From the NCBI GenBank assembly GCA_013399305.1, contig VXAI01000247.1, positions 259,229 through 323,228 of the forward strand: a stretch of DNA of 64,000 bases. Direction: 5' to 3'. The DNA comes from Rostratula benghalensis (lineage: Eukaryota > Chordata > Aves > Charadriiformes > Rostratulidae). The position numbers and the translations under genes were made by a program. The notes under the pieces were generated by a model. That model was not told the DNA's origin, ran no database searches, and saw only the letters and a program-made list of their open reading frames with translations. This document shows, piece after piece, positions 38,501 to 64,000 of this stretch (its first letter is position 1; each line of letters starts with the position of its first letter).

Positions 38501-39473
38501 ATGAGTGACTGCGAGAGAAATACAGTTTCAAAGAAAACAAATGTTCTGCACAGACTTTTAACAGCAACTACTCCACTGGGGTGCAGTGCCAAACCGCAGC
38601 TGTGTCCCCGTGCTCCCCGGCGGTGGGTGCCGTGCCTGCCCGGGGTTGGGGTCCCAGCCATGGCACCCCCAGGGACTGGAGGGAGCTCTGTCCCTGCCTG
38701 TTCCTCCGCAGAGGGCACGGGGGCGGCTGCCTGTGTGGTCACACGTGCACCTACTGGTGCACTGACAATTTTCCAGAACATCATTTTAAGAGGGTAAGTC
38801 AGCATGGAAGATTTGGTTTATTTTCCAGCATATTTGATGCTTCATGAAGGATGGAGTTTTACTTCACACTGCTCCTTTATAACCCTACGTGTCAAAGAAA
38901 TGTTCTCATCATTAGCAAGATGTTTCCTTTAAATAATTTCCCTATCTGTTTTTTTTTTTTTTTATCCATTGTGACATGAATTTTCTTCTATGAAATGAGC
39001 TGTATAATTTTGCTAAGGCAGTACTAAGTGCTTTACTTTAGAAGCATTTTAGGTTAATGCAGACTTTCGACAAAGCTTAAACCAGAGGCTCTGGGCATTT
39101 GTTCTGCCTCTGCAGTGGTTTTATGATAATTGCTTGCAATCCAGTCAATGCCTATCTGCAGGAAGTGGCCCAGCTATGCAGGATTTCTTCTGACCCACCC
39201 CACTGATGCAGGAATGACCTTGAAAGATCTCTCCACTGTGGTCCACAAGAGAAAATTATTCTCCTTTTCACTAATTGCAAGAGCTGGCAATGACGCAGCA
39301 TCTCCCGGCCACAAACCTGGGGGTGTTGCGGTGGCTCTGCTGAGGGGCAGCCAGGTGATGTTACTGCCCTGGGGCAGGACCTGGAGCAGCTCTGGCCAAG
39401 GCTTCCCTGAGCCTCCAGAAATCCCACCTGGTGTCCCCAGGGTGGGCAGGACCAGGTCAGGAGCTGCAGGCTT
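29588..39473. other. Non-coding region downstream of the CpG island
   Basis: Apart from the weak plus-strand candidate exons near 32.5 and 33.6 kb, no gene was seen. Long AT-rich stretches alternate with GC-richer ones. Poly(T) runs of 12-15 bases occur near 36188 and 38949. Confidence 0.5.
32549..32643 (+). other. Splice-bounded candidate exon downstream of the CpG island
   Basis: A good acceptor (CTCATCCCTGCAG) is followed 95 nt later by ACCGAG|GTGAGT. It includes ATGGCTACCGAG at 32632. A further acceptor/donor pair bounds 33626-33699, but joining the two gives a stop at once, so any transcript would be non-coding or use other exons. Based on splice signals only. Confidence 0.15.
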
Positions 39474-39494
39474 CCCCCCCCCCCCCCCCCCCCC
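39474..39494. repeat. Poly(C) tract, 21 bases
   Basis: Uninterrupted C run followed by GCAG. The minus strand is a G21 tract able to form quadruplex structures. Long C runs are rare in vertebrate DNA and error-prone in sequencing, so the length is uncertain. Confidence 0.95.
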
Positions 39495-41665
39495 GCAGGG
39501 AGGGGATGAGTGGGCTCCAAAACCAGGGGAGAGGCAGCTCTATGGTCAATGCAGGGCTGGGGGGAGACCCGCTTGATGAAATGAGATAGCATTAATCAGA
39601 ATTGATTTCACGTAAAAATCTTTGGGCTTACTGCATCATCTCAACTATTGCATAAACCACTTCATTTCAATAATGCATGTTAATGGTATCCCTTTTCATT
39701 CATGGGAGTGCGTGACACCGCTTCACCTGACTGAGAGAGCTCTTCTGGCTCTGCTCTTACAGGTGGTGTGGTCAAAAACACGTGTCTGGTGATGATGGCC
39801 ATGCCCCATCTGCAGAAATGATACACTTTCTGCTATGTTTCTTGCATTTCCTTGGACAGGCACGTGAGTTCCTGCTGTTTTCCTACAAATACATGATGGT
39901 GCTGGTTGAGGCCTGCAGGTTTTGGCTGGGCTCTGGTGTTCGGGTGGTGGGCTGAGTTCTGCAGCAGGAAAAGCTCCTGACCTGAGAGCAATTAATTGAA
40001 AATAAATAGAAGATGTGAGGAACAGGAACACATGCTGAGAGATAGATATGTTGCTGGTCTGATTATGAAGAAGGATAAAAAAAAAAAAAGCCATCCTAAG
40101 AGACATTGTGGTTCAGAGGGCAAGAGCTGATTTACAGTCCATTATAATTTGTACATCTGGAAATTTGTTAGAGTAATTAAATGCTAATATAAAAAGGAGA
40201 TTCAAAGGGATAGCTTCCTTAAAGATTGCTCTCAACTACCAGGGTCAAAAGTAAATTATAAGTAACACAGTTGAGAAGTTGGATCTTTCTGGCTGAATAA
40301 ATGTCACAACTGAGAAAAGCAGTAGCTCAACTTTCTATATTTGAACATCTCATTATATTCTCGGCCATTGAAAGGCACATTAGGTTCCAGAGAGGTGACA
40401 CGTAAGGTCTCATGCTGATAATCCATCCTTTAATTATTTTATGGAGGTTAATGTTGCTGTAGTGGAGTAGTAGCTTGGTCTTAGCAGTGAATAATAGGTT
40501 TTAGTAGAAATGAGTTTAATGGAAAATTAATAAAGCAGTGCAGAATGGCTGAACGGCACATGAAGGCCAGTGATGATGTTCATGCTTTTTCTAGGGTTGC
40601 TTTAAAGGCTGTCTTTTGCAGTTGGTTTCCAGGAAGCAAACCCATTCTCCCTCCTATTATGCCCCCTGTTCCTGGCAAGGTTTACCCCTTTTTACTGCCT
40701 CTGGGGAGCTGATTTTTGGAACTGGAGCACCTGGGGAAGGTGGCTCATTGACAGAATGGATCTTGCATGGGTTGCAGAGCGGTGGGGAGGGTGTCTGTGG
40801 GTTTCATCCTGTGGATCTCAGCAGTGGCTGTGGTGGAAGGAGAGGAGAAGTGCAAAGTGTTCAACGAGTTCTGGCTCGAAGGGACGCTGGAGAGAGGTGG
40901 TGGTGTGGCTGGAGGGGCTCTGAGCTCCAGGCCACAGGGGAGCAGTCGGTGTAACCTGAACGAGATGGGCAGCAGGACAAAATGTAACTCCAATTTAATG
41001 GAGAATCTTCTTTCCAACTTGTTTATTGTGGCAGTTGTTCACTTGGAAACATGCAAGTGTTTAACTCTTCTCCTTTCTCAGATATAGCATCTCTGGTTCT
41101 GGTTGTGCTCATGACTCATCAGAGCCTCAGCTTCCTGAAGGAAAACGGAAAGCTTGAGGGAATTGCATGCCTGTTTCCGTGTCTCTAATGCTACTATTGA
41201 ATACAAAATAAGGAGAATGTACGTGGAATGAACATCAACGTGGCTTTTAATAGCATGATAGCTTACTTTTTCAGATTAAAACATCCTGGTTAATTAAAGC
41301 TCAGTGTGATAAGCATAGAGCTTGGAGCTTGTTGAGTGTAGTAAACCTGCCTTGCAGGGAAACTGCTTGGTGTTTTTTGGTAGTTTTCTTCATCTGCCCC
41401 CGTTTCATTAAAATGGGTTTCCTTGTGAACCAGCTCAGGTGACAATGGTCCCACACTATTTCCCTGGGCTTTGGTGCCGGGGGATGGAATTGGGGAGCAG
41501 TGATGGGGCCGAGACCCCTGCAGTGAGCTCTGCACCTGCGGGGGGTCCGGAGCACAAAGGTGAGTGGGTTGTGGAGTGTGGGCAGGGGGAGATGCGGGCC
41601 CATCTGTGCTCCCTGCCCTGTGTTCTCATTTGGAGCACTGGTCATACATGTGCAGAGGAAGTCCA
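39495..41665. other. Non-coding region 3' of WSCD1
   Basis: No exon seen. It includes an A13 run near 40077-40089 and a further minus-strand AATAAA at 41027-41022 that could serve a longer WSCD1 3'UTR. Confidence 0.5.
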
Positions 41666-41708
41666 GCTCCCTTTATATCATAAAATAATAGAGGAGTTTG
41701 GGTTGGAT
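41666..41708 (-). mobile_element. Possible CR1 3'-end remnant
   Basis: TCATAAAATAATAG followed by GTTTGGGTTGGA resembles the reverse complement of a CR1 terminus, but only about 40 bp match and with several differences. It may be chance. Confidence 0.3.
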
Positions 41709-41719
41709 AAACTTCTGGT

Positions 41720-41767
41720 TTTATTAAAACTAGTATTTTCAGCCAAGTTTTTAAGGAACCCTTTATT
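41720..41767 (-). terminator. Candidate WSCD1 polyadenylation signals (two AATAAA)
   Basis: On the minus strand AATAAA occurs at 41767-41762 and again at 41725-41720. These are the first canonical hexamers I see downstream of the stop codon at 42723, which would give a 3'UTR of about 1 kb. Another AATAAA at 41027-41022 would extend it to about 1.7 kb. Choice of site is inference. Confidence 0.3.
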
Positions 41768-42722
41768 TCACGTGAACAAAAGCATCTCCCTGTCTGTGTC
41801 TACTCCAAGCACCAAGTGTGGTGACATTGGGCCCTGGTGTCTCCCTGGCCCCACTGTGACTCTGTGGGTACAGGGATGGAGGCAGGGAAACCCCTGCTGA
41901 GCTCCTGGTAGGGAGTAGCTCCTCTTCTCCCATCCTCTGGGGCCACATCCTGGGACTGGCAACACCCATGGGTTTCCATCCCTGACCACACTGAATTTCT
42001 GTTTTCTTCTGTGGGTCCTTGGCTGTGCATCTTGCTGTGGGGGGGTGCTGCAGCCTCCCACTGCACTGAGAGGCTCATGTGGCCCCAGCTGTGCTGTTCC
42101 TGCAGGGAACTGGGGTCTGGTCCTGCAGCATCTCCCTGCCCAGCATCTGGAGCACCTTCACCCACTGGTGCTTTTCCCCACTGCTGTGGCAGTGACCTGC
42201 CCAGCAAACCCAGGAGAAGAGTTAGCAGGCTATGCTGAGAAGAGAGCAACTGATTTTCTTACATGCTCAGCTGAAAATTGTTTATCAGTGTTAAGAGTGG
42301 GTTTTTTGTGTTTTTTTTCCCATCCCTTCCCCATTTGTGCAAGTCCATTTCCAGCAGAGCTGCTGTGAAAGCCGGAGCAGCCCCCGTCAGGTCTGTGATG
42401 GCAGCGGGGGCCAGAAGGTGCTGCAGAAGCAGAGATGCTCCACTGGGAAGTTCTGAACTGTCTGTGCAGGGAGGGGCAGGCACAGGTAGACACTAATAGC
42501 TTTTTGCCTTGGTTAATAACCCAATTTCCATCCTTCATTGCTTGCCTTCTGGAGCACTTAGTGCCCTGAAGAACACCCCAGAGTGGAGAGAATTTGCACT
42601 GCTCAGCAGACTCCACAAGTACCTTTGCTTTCACTGTTACAAAGCTCTGGTCTCTCTCTCTTTTTTTTTTCTTAAAAAAAAAAAAAAGTTATTTTTAAAG
42701 ACAGCAGAGTGCTACCAGGGTA
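41768..42722 (-). other. WSCD1: Inferred WSCD1 3'UTR
   Basis: This is the stretch from the stop codon to the first AATAAA. It contains no further family coding sequence. The first 70 nt hold a simple pyrimidine/purine tract. The extent depends on which polyadenylation signal is used. Confidence 0.4.
42652..42687. repeat. Simple repeat: (CT)n, T10, A14
   Basis: A short CT dinucleotide run is followed by 10 T, then CTT and 14 A. T and A runs facing each other could form a small AT hairpin. It lies just downstream of the WSCD1 stop codon. Confidence 0.85.
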
Positions 42723-56755
<14,033 letters not shown>

Positions 56756-57005
56756 GCCCTTCCTGGAACCGGGCCCTTCACGCCTCCCGATGGGCCCCCG
56801 AGTCTCCGCCTGGCCGGGCGCTGGGTCCTCCCGTAAGTTCAGCCCATCCCTTCGGTGCCTTCTCCTTGGACAGCCACAGCGGAGGGGGCAGCCCGGGGCG
56901 GCACGGCCACCGCCTCAGGAGTCCAGCTGGCCCAGGGGCTCCCCGTGCCCCTGGGGCGATGCCATCTCCCCGCTCTGCCCAGCCACCAACAGCCGATGCT
57001 GGAAC
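56756..57005 (-). other. WSCD1: Probable 5'UTR part of the WSCD1 start-codon exon
   Basis: Upstream of the ATG, the minus strand has a good acceptor: a pyrimidine-rich tract ending CCTTGGCATTCCAG just above 57005. This would give 250 nt of GC-rich leader. A second possible acceptor, CTGTGGCTGTCCAAG, lies nearer the ATG. The boundary is inferred from splice signals only. Confidence 0.35.
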
Positions 57006-58324
57006 CTGGAATGCCAAGGGGGAAAAGTTGTTCATATCCAAATAGAAAATACCTGTCATCAGGGTGACTTTCCCCCACCCCCCTGTTCTTCAGCTGAGCC
57101 TTTCTCCATCTGTTGTTTATAATTATGCACTACAAAAACTATAATCCAATCAGAAGGTTTGATTAACAAACAGGTAGTTTCAGATCTTCAGCCTTGCTTT
57201 TTTTCTTCTTTAATTTGGAAGGAGCAAGAAATACCATTGTGATGAGGCTATTTCTCTTGGGGTGTTTGGGAAAAAAGCTCTTTGTTTTGTTTTGTCATAG
57301 CTGACATCTCCACTCTCTGTCACTGGCTGGAACAGGCAGCCGCAGCATCAGCAGCTGCTTAGGAAGGTGTTACCAGATTCCTTCCTTTCAGCGGAGCAGT
57401 AGCTAAGCTACAAATGCACATCAGGAGGAAACAGCAGTGTGGGGGGGAAAAAAAAAAAGAAGTTGCTTCAACTCATGATAGATAATTAATCCCTTTGCAG
57501 TGCAATAAAGCCAGGCTTTTTGCTGGAGAGTATCTGGGGCTCTGTACTTAGAGAGCTGTGGGAGTTGCTGTGCCTGTTGCTTTAAAAGAAACCAGAGATC
57601 CTGCTATTTTTTTAGTAATTTTTTTATTCTCTTGCCCAATACTGATACGGGGATGCACGGACAAAAACTAGTGAATGTTTGAAAAAAAAAATCCTTTCAA
57701 GTTTCCCAGCCATCTCTTGACTTGCGTCTGCGCTTTGCGGTGTCACTCGTGCTGACCCAATCCACGGTGGGATCGTCTGCGCGAGAAAAGCTCCTTTGTG
57801 CTCTGGGCAGCCTTTAACCTCCTGGAGCCAATAAAAGCTGGCATCTCCCCATAAGTTCCTGTTTTCCCAGTCTGTCACTTCTCTGTGGAGCCAGGCAAGC
57901 GCTGAGAAAAGATGCAGTGTTTTCCAGAAAAGAAAATATTATGGCTTTTGCTTAACTTGTATTTGGGGCACACTCTTGATACCCGCACTCATGGCAAAGA
58001 ACCATCCGTTCGCTGTATCTCTTGTTTCGGTATCTGAGTTTGGTTTGTGGCTATCTATTTATGTGCCTGCCTTAAATCGATGCTACCAATCCAGTCTCTA
58101 CTCATTCCCTTTTTCATTTTGCTGTGCACCTTCTGTCTCTCTTAAGCAGCATTCAAAAAGAAAAGCTCAAAAACTTCTAGCCCAAAAGGATGTTAAAGTT
58201 TGGTGACTCTTTAATCAACTGAGCATAAATTCCTTTTGTGGGACCTTCCAGCCTCAGCTGCTAGACAGGGGTGGCACAAAGCAGAATCCTTGTTGTCTAA
58301 TCTTGCATCTTAAACTTACATTAA

Positions 58325-58355
<31 letters not shown>

Positions 58356-61300
58356 GTTTGTGCATGCTGGTCTTGATTTGTATCGGGCTGAGTAATATCC
58401 AAAAATACTGTAGGTGTTTACGCTTTCTCCAAGAGCTCAGTCTGAGAAGCAGTCACTGCTCTTCCCACCAGTACCCGTGGGTCCGTGGGCAGCTCCCGGG
58501 AGCGCGGGGCTGCGGAGGGCGAGGAGGCAGTTAAGGTGCCATGGTCAGTCAGGATCCCTTCCTCCAGTGTGAGTTACCAGAGCTCCCTTCTGATCAGCTC
58601 CCAAGCCAAAGAAAATGCATTGATTTACATCAGCTGAAGAGCTGACCCTTAAATTATTGAGAATCTCTGATCAACATTGCGAGTGCTCAAGAATTACAGT
58701 AAAAGGGTCAGAAGGACCTAGGCAGATGAACAGGAAATTACCCATAATTAGGCACTGCGGATGGTTACTGCGCTAATTTATCTGAAGAAACAGTCTCTCA
58801 GCACAGGTGTGATGTGATTCAGTAGCTGTTCCTGAGGTGGGGCTCTGGGAAACTTGTGCCGTTTCGAAGGGTCTGTGTAGCCCCAGAGCAGGATGTGTGC
58901 AATGGTCTATCAGCCCCCTGGGGTCCCCACAGGACCCTGCTGTGGTGGCCAAGGGGTGGCCCCTCTCCATGAAATGCTGCAACGAAGCCTCTCCAGGGAG
59001 GTGACGGCGGCTGCAATGCCACAGGGATTCAGAAGGTTTAAGGGCTTTGTGCCCCTAGCAGAAGAGGAGGCTGGAGACGCTTATCAGGTTGCATTCATTT
59101 TTGCCCAGCTGTACCTCAGGGCTCCAGAGCTCTCTTGCTTTACTTGCAGAGCCCTCCAGGTATGGAAGCGATGAGTGCTTCGGGCCACAGCTCCCCAGCC
59201 CTTTGCAGTGGGAGGCAGCACCCAGGCACCCTTTGGGTGCTGCTGATCAGCAGTGCCGAGGGCGGGAGCTCGGCTGGAGGGGGACCATGGAAGCTGTGGA
59301 GCAGAGCTCGGGCTTGTTACGCTTGACTGGCATCAGTGGCCCAGCTTATCCCTTTTATGCCACTGTGTGCTGAGTCTCACTGCGGGCTTCAGTGGCGTTT
59401 CTCTGTGTTTCAGGGATGGGGGGGTCACATGGAGGAGACTGCTCGTCCAGGCAGCTTGTGGCGATGCTCCTGGTGCCAAGGAGATGGGTCTGGCCACCAG
59501 TGGGGCCAGTGAACAACCCCTGGGGGTGTGATGGCTGCCCCCCATCAGTGGGATGGGCACCAGCAGGGCCAGGGACTGCCCAAGGCATCCCTCCTGAGCT
59601 GAGCATCCCAAACTCCAAGGAACGTGTGGCATAGCTCCTGTGGATCTGCCTAGTTCCTTTGTCTGTTTATTTACTAAGGAGATGCTGCTGCTGGGTCTCA
59701 GAAGGGTAACTTTGCCTTTGCCCGGTGGCTGGAAAAGTTTAACCAGTACCAGCCAATTTTACTGCAGTCAATACGACATATATAAATTACCTCCAGATGC
59801 ATTCGCCCCCAGTACAGTTGCCATGACAGTACATTGTAGTAAAAACCAACCAAATAAATAAGCAGACTCTCCGCCCACAGCAACTGCTGCAAATGTGCAA
59901 CTCAAAAATTAAATGTTGCTTTTTAGTGGGGAAATAGCAGAGTGCTGCTGACATAAAAAAAGTCATTTGATTTTTCCATAAACTGCATATTGCAATATCA
60001 TCAAAGTATGCCTAAAAGAATTGAAGTGCATCACTTTTGATGATGATATTAAAAAGGAAAGAGAAAGGAGGATATGAACTAGTATCTGGTAATAGAAAAT
60101 GTATCGTTTGTCTTTTTCATACATGTTTCACTTAAAATGAATGAAGTGAAATGGAAGAAGACTAGCATCTTCAGTTATCACAGTCAAAGGGGGTTTAGGA
60201 CCATATTAATTGAGAGTAGAATTAGTCAGTAAAATCATAAAGTGATAATTGAAAGGACTTTGAGATGGGTAATGAGAACAGCGGAGGAGACCTCCAGGTG
60301 AAGAGAACAGTGAAGGGGTTAATGCTGCCACCAAAAAAAAGGGAAAATAATTAGCGCTGGTCAGGATCCTCTGGGGTGGTGAGGGGTACAATCTGCCGGG
60401 TGCTGGGGACCTTTCCCTCAGCACGGAAAGGGTCCCCTGTGCCACTGAAAGGTGGCTGTGGGTTTGTAAAATGGATAATTACCTGCTTATTGAGGGCAAG
60501 AATTTGATGGGCTTCAGAAAAGCATTGAGTGATCTTATTTTATAAAATGTAAATTTATTCACTTCAGCAGTGCTGGGTGAATTTTTAACTGTTCAGAAGT
60601 CAGGTAACTGCTCGGTTGTTTGAGCAGCAGTTTCACCTGTTTGTGCCTGGAAATTTTTGTCTGGAAATGTCATTAGAAAAGATAGTTTGAGTTATTTTTT
60701 CTGTAAGAGTTCTAGATATACCTGCAGGAGTGAGTACAAAGCAGAAACATACATCTTCCCTGAAATCCCAGAGCCTCAAAACATGAATTTGTTTTCATCT
60801 ATTTCCTAAACCGGGTGATGCTGTGATTCCTGTCACTGTCTCTGGGAATGACAACATCTTAGAAGACAGGTCCCTCTAGATCTGCCATGCCTGGACCACC
60901 AGTGGCTTTGCCAGCTGCTGGCCCCACTTCAGACCCGATCCCAGTGCTGGGAAATCCTCCCAACCGTGTTGCAGGTGGGTTATTCATTAATTTAGGTGCC
61001 CTCAGGGTTCAGTGCTCGGTGCTGGCTCTCAGGGATGCTCTCCCAGGGGTTCTGCGTGAACCTGCCACGCTCGGACAGGGCATGGTCCTGCTGGCACCTG
61101 CAGAGAAGCTGCTTTGCTTCTCTGACTTCCGAGCTCAAGGAGTCGTCACAGAATTTTTAAGGGGGTGACTGAATAATGTCAGGGGTGCTTTGCAAGGCAG
61201 TTAAGGCTGAGTACCCTGAGGAACAGCCCTGGACTTGGAGATGAAGAGTTGCTTGGCTGAGGGCTGTCCCTTAATAGGCTGCTCAAAGCAGAAACGTGGG

Positions 61301-64000
61301 TCAATACGACACCAATGGCTGCAGCTCATCCATAGTGGATCTTGTCTAAAGACCAGCAGGATTTTGCAAATTCAGAGTTCTTGGCACGGAAGCCAGACTA
61401 TGTTTTCTATTGTAAACTGAAGGGAATTGGACTCGTGAACACTATTTTTAGAAAAATCCATCCCTCTTCCACATTTCTCCTTCCTTTCTTCAGCTTCCCT
61501 TGAGGACAACTGCAGTCAGTCAGGACCCAGCTGGAGGGTCCTGGCTCGCAGCCCTTCCTTTGGGGATCCACTGCCCTTTCCTTGAGGCTCTTTGGAAAGT
61601 CAAGGCCAGCACTGTACTGTGTGAATGCAGGCTGGAGGGAAAACTCTCGAGAAGCTGCAAACGTAATGTTGGGATCCTGTCAAATATCTGCAGTTGCCTT
61701 CATTTTGATGGGTAAAAGCACCCTGAGGAACCCTGAATATCTGTCAGTCCCGAGGTGGCCCATGGCCTTCTGGCAGCCCAACTTTCATAGGTGGCCAGAG
61801 CTGCCTCTCGGATTTTGAGAAAGGTTAAAAAGATGACAAAGGGAGGATGTCTGAGCTCTCCCCTTGCACACTGAGTGGAATCAACAGAGAAAATCCCCAT
61901 TTTCCCAGTCTCCAAATCATGGGATAAGAGAGAAAAATGAAACCATGGATCACATTTGTGTGGAAATCAACACGTGCTACAAGTAAGGCTTAGAAGAAAT
62001 CTGGTACTCTGCTGTCTTACGCCAAAATCCGCTCAAATCAAGACATAGGTTGATGCTGATGGATTTTGGCTGGGATCCATTGTTACTTTTTCTAGCTCCT
62101 TAAGAAAGTGTCACATCGACTCCTCTTACTAACTGAACAATGTAATTTAGGAATTTATGCAAAGGCAAGAGAGAGAGGTGATTGTGCAATTCTGTCACCT
62201 TTCCTAGGATATTCTTTCACCAAAAAGAGGAAAGTTTTGACAAAGAGTTACTGTAATACTCATTTCCTTCACCAACTTAAACACGCACTTTTCTATGAGA
62301 TGGGGTCTGTGGGGTGTAAGCTGATGGTTGGCACCCAGGGAGGGTGCCCAGGCAGGGCATGGGTTAGTGCCCTCCTTTGCTTGGGCACATCTCACATCTC
62401 CCTCTGTTGGAAACCTCCATGTCACTCAGTTCTGCTGCTGCAGAACCTGCTGAGGGCTTATATCTAAATACAATAAAGGGGCTTTTCCCCCATCTCTTCC
62501 CAAGCCACCTCCAATTTTTCAAGTTAGAGAATAATTTGGCTTTTAAATATTTCTAGAAGCTAACTCTTCCACCCCTTTCTCATCAAGATTGAAGGGATTT
62601 TCTGCGAAGTAATGAGGTGCCCAGTAAGACACTGGGATTCAAAGAGAAGGGACCTTTAGCCTGTCCTGACCCCTGGAGCCCCACTGTTACCCTCCCCAAA
62701 GAGCTGCCCTTGCTCCCTGGGCTTTCAGAACCAGTATGCTCTTCTTTCAGCTCACAAAGTTGTACTTCCTAGAGGTCTGTGCTGACGCTGAGCCTACACC
62801 TGGCTCGTGAGCGACTCTTTCCTGACACAGTCCTGCTCCGAGTGTCACTTTGAGCACAGTGTAAGGTCTGTCTGCAAGGGAGAGAGGGGGCAGGAGCACC
62901 AGAATCTCTCCCCATGCTGTGGTGGTCAACGCTGCAGCTGGGGAGGGCTTTCTGGGAAGTTCACTGTTTCCTCCCCCACCTCTCCTCCCTTCCCATGCTG
63001 TCTTGGAATTGAGCTTGCTACAAGTTGTATTCACATTGCAAAGTTATTTTTGATGCTGATAAAATGTTAAAACTGTTAAATAATGAGGAACGGTGATAAA
63101 GCAGAAAAAATATCTCTGCAGAGGTAGCAGAAAGATGGAGAAAAGCTCTATAGCCCATAAGCAAGTAAAATCGAGTTGAAAATGCACATTGAAATTATAC
63201 ACTCTCCACTGTATACAACGTGGGGGTGTTTTACAACTGGCAGAGAATCCAGCTTTAGGGGGGAGAGGCGATGCCACGGAACAGAGCTGCAGCCTGGAGA
63301 GCCAGCTCTAACTCCTGCAGATTTGGTGGCAGCAGCTCCTTCACTAGACGTGCCACTTTTTAGACACTGATTTTGTAGCCTGGGTAGGTGTAAATCCAGG
63401 CACTAGTTTTGGCAGGGACCACAGCAACCCGTGGTGGGGGATGCAGAGGAGCCTGCAGGAGGCAGCGGGTCTGGGAAGGGTTCCAGTGCCAGCCCGAAGA
63501 GCCACAGAGCATGGTGATGGGGCATTTCTTCATTAATCAGTGCTTCTTACCCAGCTCACTGATCAAGCACTAGGCAGGAGGACTCATTCCATGCCCTTGG
63601 GGAGAGGTGCAGCCGTATAGACACCTACATTTGATAGGTATAGGCACACAGAGGGGTGTGTGTGTACCTTCTGTACATAGAGGGATGTATTCTCCAAAGG
63701 TAATGTACAGTCTGCTGTCACCGCTCACTGAAACACCGAGACCTGTCAGCAAACAGTATTCCTGATCCTAGAAAGCATTTTGATCAATAATAAACCATTC
63801 ATGCATAATGAATTTCCCTTTGATATTCAGAACTCAAGCACCCAGCAAACGATTCTTTATCTGCAATTTCACAAATCCCCAGTATGGTTCTGTGGCCACA
63901 GGCTGAAGTTTTGGAAGACACTGTTGTAAAAAAATAATGTAGCACGTATTGATTTTTGCCTCATTCCCCAGCAGCTAGAGATGAGATCTTTTCATGTGTG
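57006..64000. other. Region 5' of the WSCD1 start-codon exon; no gene identified
   Basis: This is probably a 5'UTR intron or promoter-proximal DNA of WSCD1. It contains a 26-base T run at 58327-58352 and a small CpG-containing patch near 58475-58530. No CpG island and no convincing coding exon on either strand was seen. The first exon and promoter may lie beyond 64000. Confidence 0.5.
58327..58352. repeat. Poly(T) tract, 26 bases
   Basis: Uninterrupted T run. It is not attached to a recognisable retrotransposon body on either side, so it is called a simple repeat. Read on the minus strand it is a poly(A) tract. Confidence 0.95.

Noticed and set aside
42652..42687. T10/A14 tract as a retrotransposon tail
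   Set aside because: No retrotransposon body or target-site duplication flanks it; CR1 elements do not end in poly(A). Called a simple repeat.
58475..58509. Possible minus-strand non-coding WSCD1 exon in a small CpG patch
   Set aside because: The acceptor (CTCGCCCTCCGCAG) is good but the donor GTACTG is poor and the exon would be only 35 nt.

Overview
This is vertebrate nuclear DNA, most likely from a bird. It has spliced genes with long introns, low repeat density and short 5'-truncated CR1 LINE fragments, the signature repeat of birds and other sauropsids. There are no operons, ribosome binding sites or other prokaryotic features. A bird is favoured over a turtle or crocodilian because the repeat load is low and the introns are compact; this is inference.

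One protein-coding gene is clear. It is WSCD1 on the minus strand (WSC domain-containing protein 1, also named sialate:O-sulfotransferase 1). Its full coding sequence lies in eight exons between 56755 (start codon) and 42723 (stop codon). I resolved every junction by hand. All introns are GT-AG, the reading phases join, and the exons sum to 1722 nt, giving 573 residues plus the stop. The protein reads as a type II membrane protein with a signal anchor, a stem, two WSC domains and a C-terminal PAPS-dependent sulfotransferase domain. No exon is broken.

Layout: 1-41.7 kb is non-coding sequence 3' of WSCD1. It holds CR1 fragments at about 2.1, 22.5 and 28.4 kb, a CpG island at about 28.8-29.4 kb interrupted by 76 Ns (29008-29083), several short tandem repeats, and AT-rich stretches with dense homeodomain, POU, SOX and E-box motifs that look like conserved regulatory DNA. 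41.7-42.7 kb probably holds the WSCD1 3'UTR. 42.7-56.8 kb is the coding body. 57-64 kb lies 5' of the start codon and is probably a 5'UTR intron or promoter-proximal DNA; I see no CpG-island promoter there, so the transcription start may lie beyond 64 kb.

The observations most worth following are the CpG island with a clean plus-strand splice donor but no recognisable gene, and three compact motif clusters: paired octamers at 20.1 kb, an E-box between TAATTA sites at 18.35 kb, and repeated TAATTGC at 15.55 kb. I found no convincing undescribed protein system. Conservation and expression claims cannot be tested from the sequence alone.
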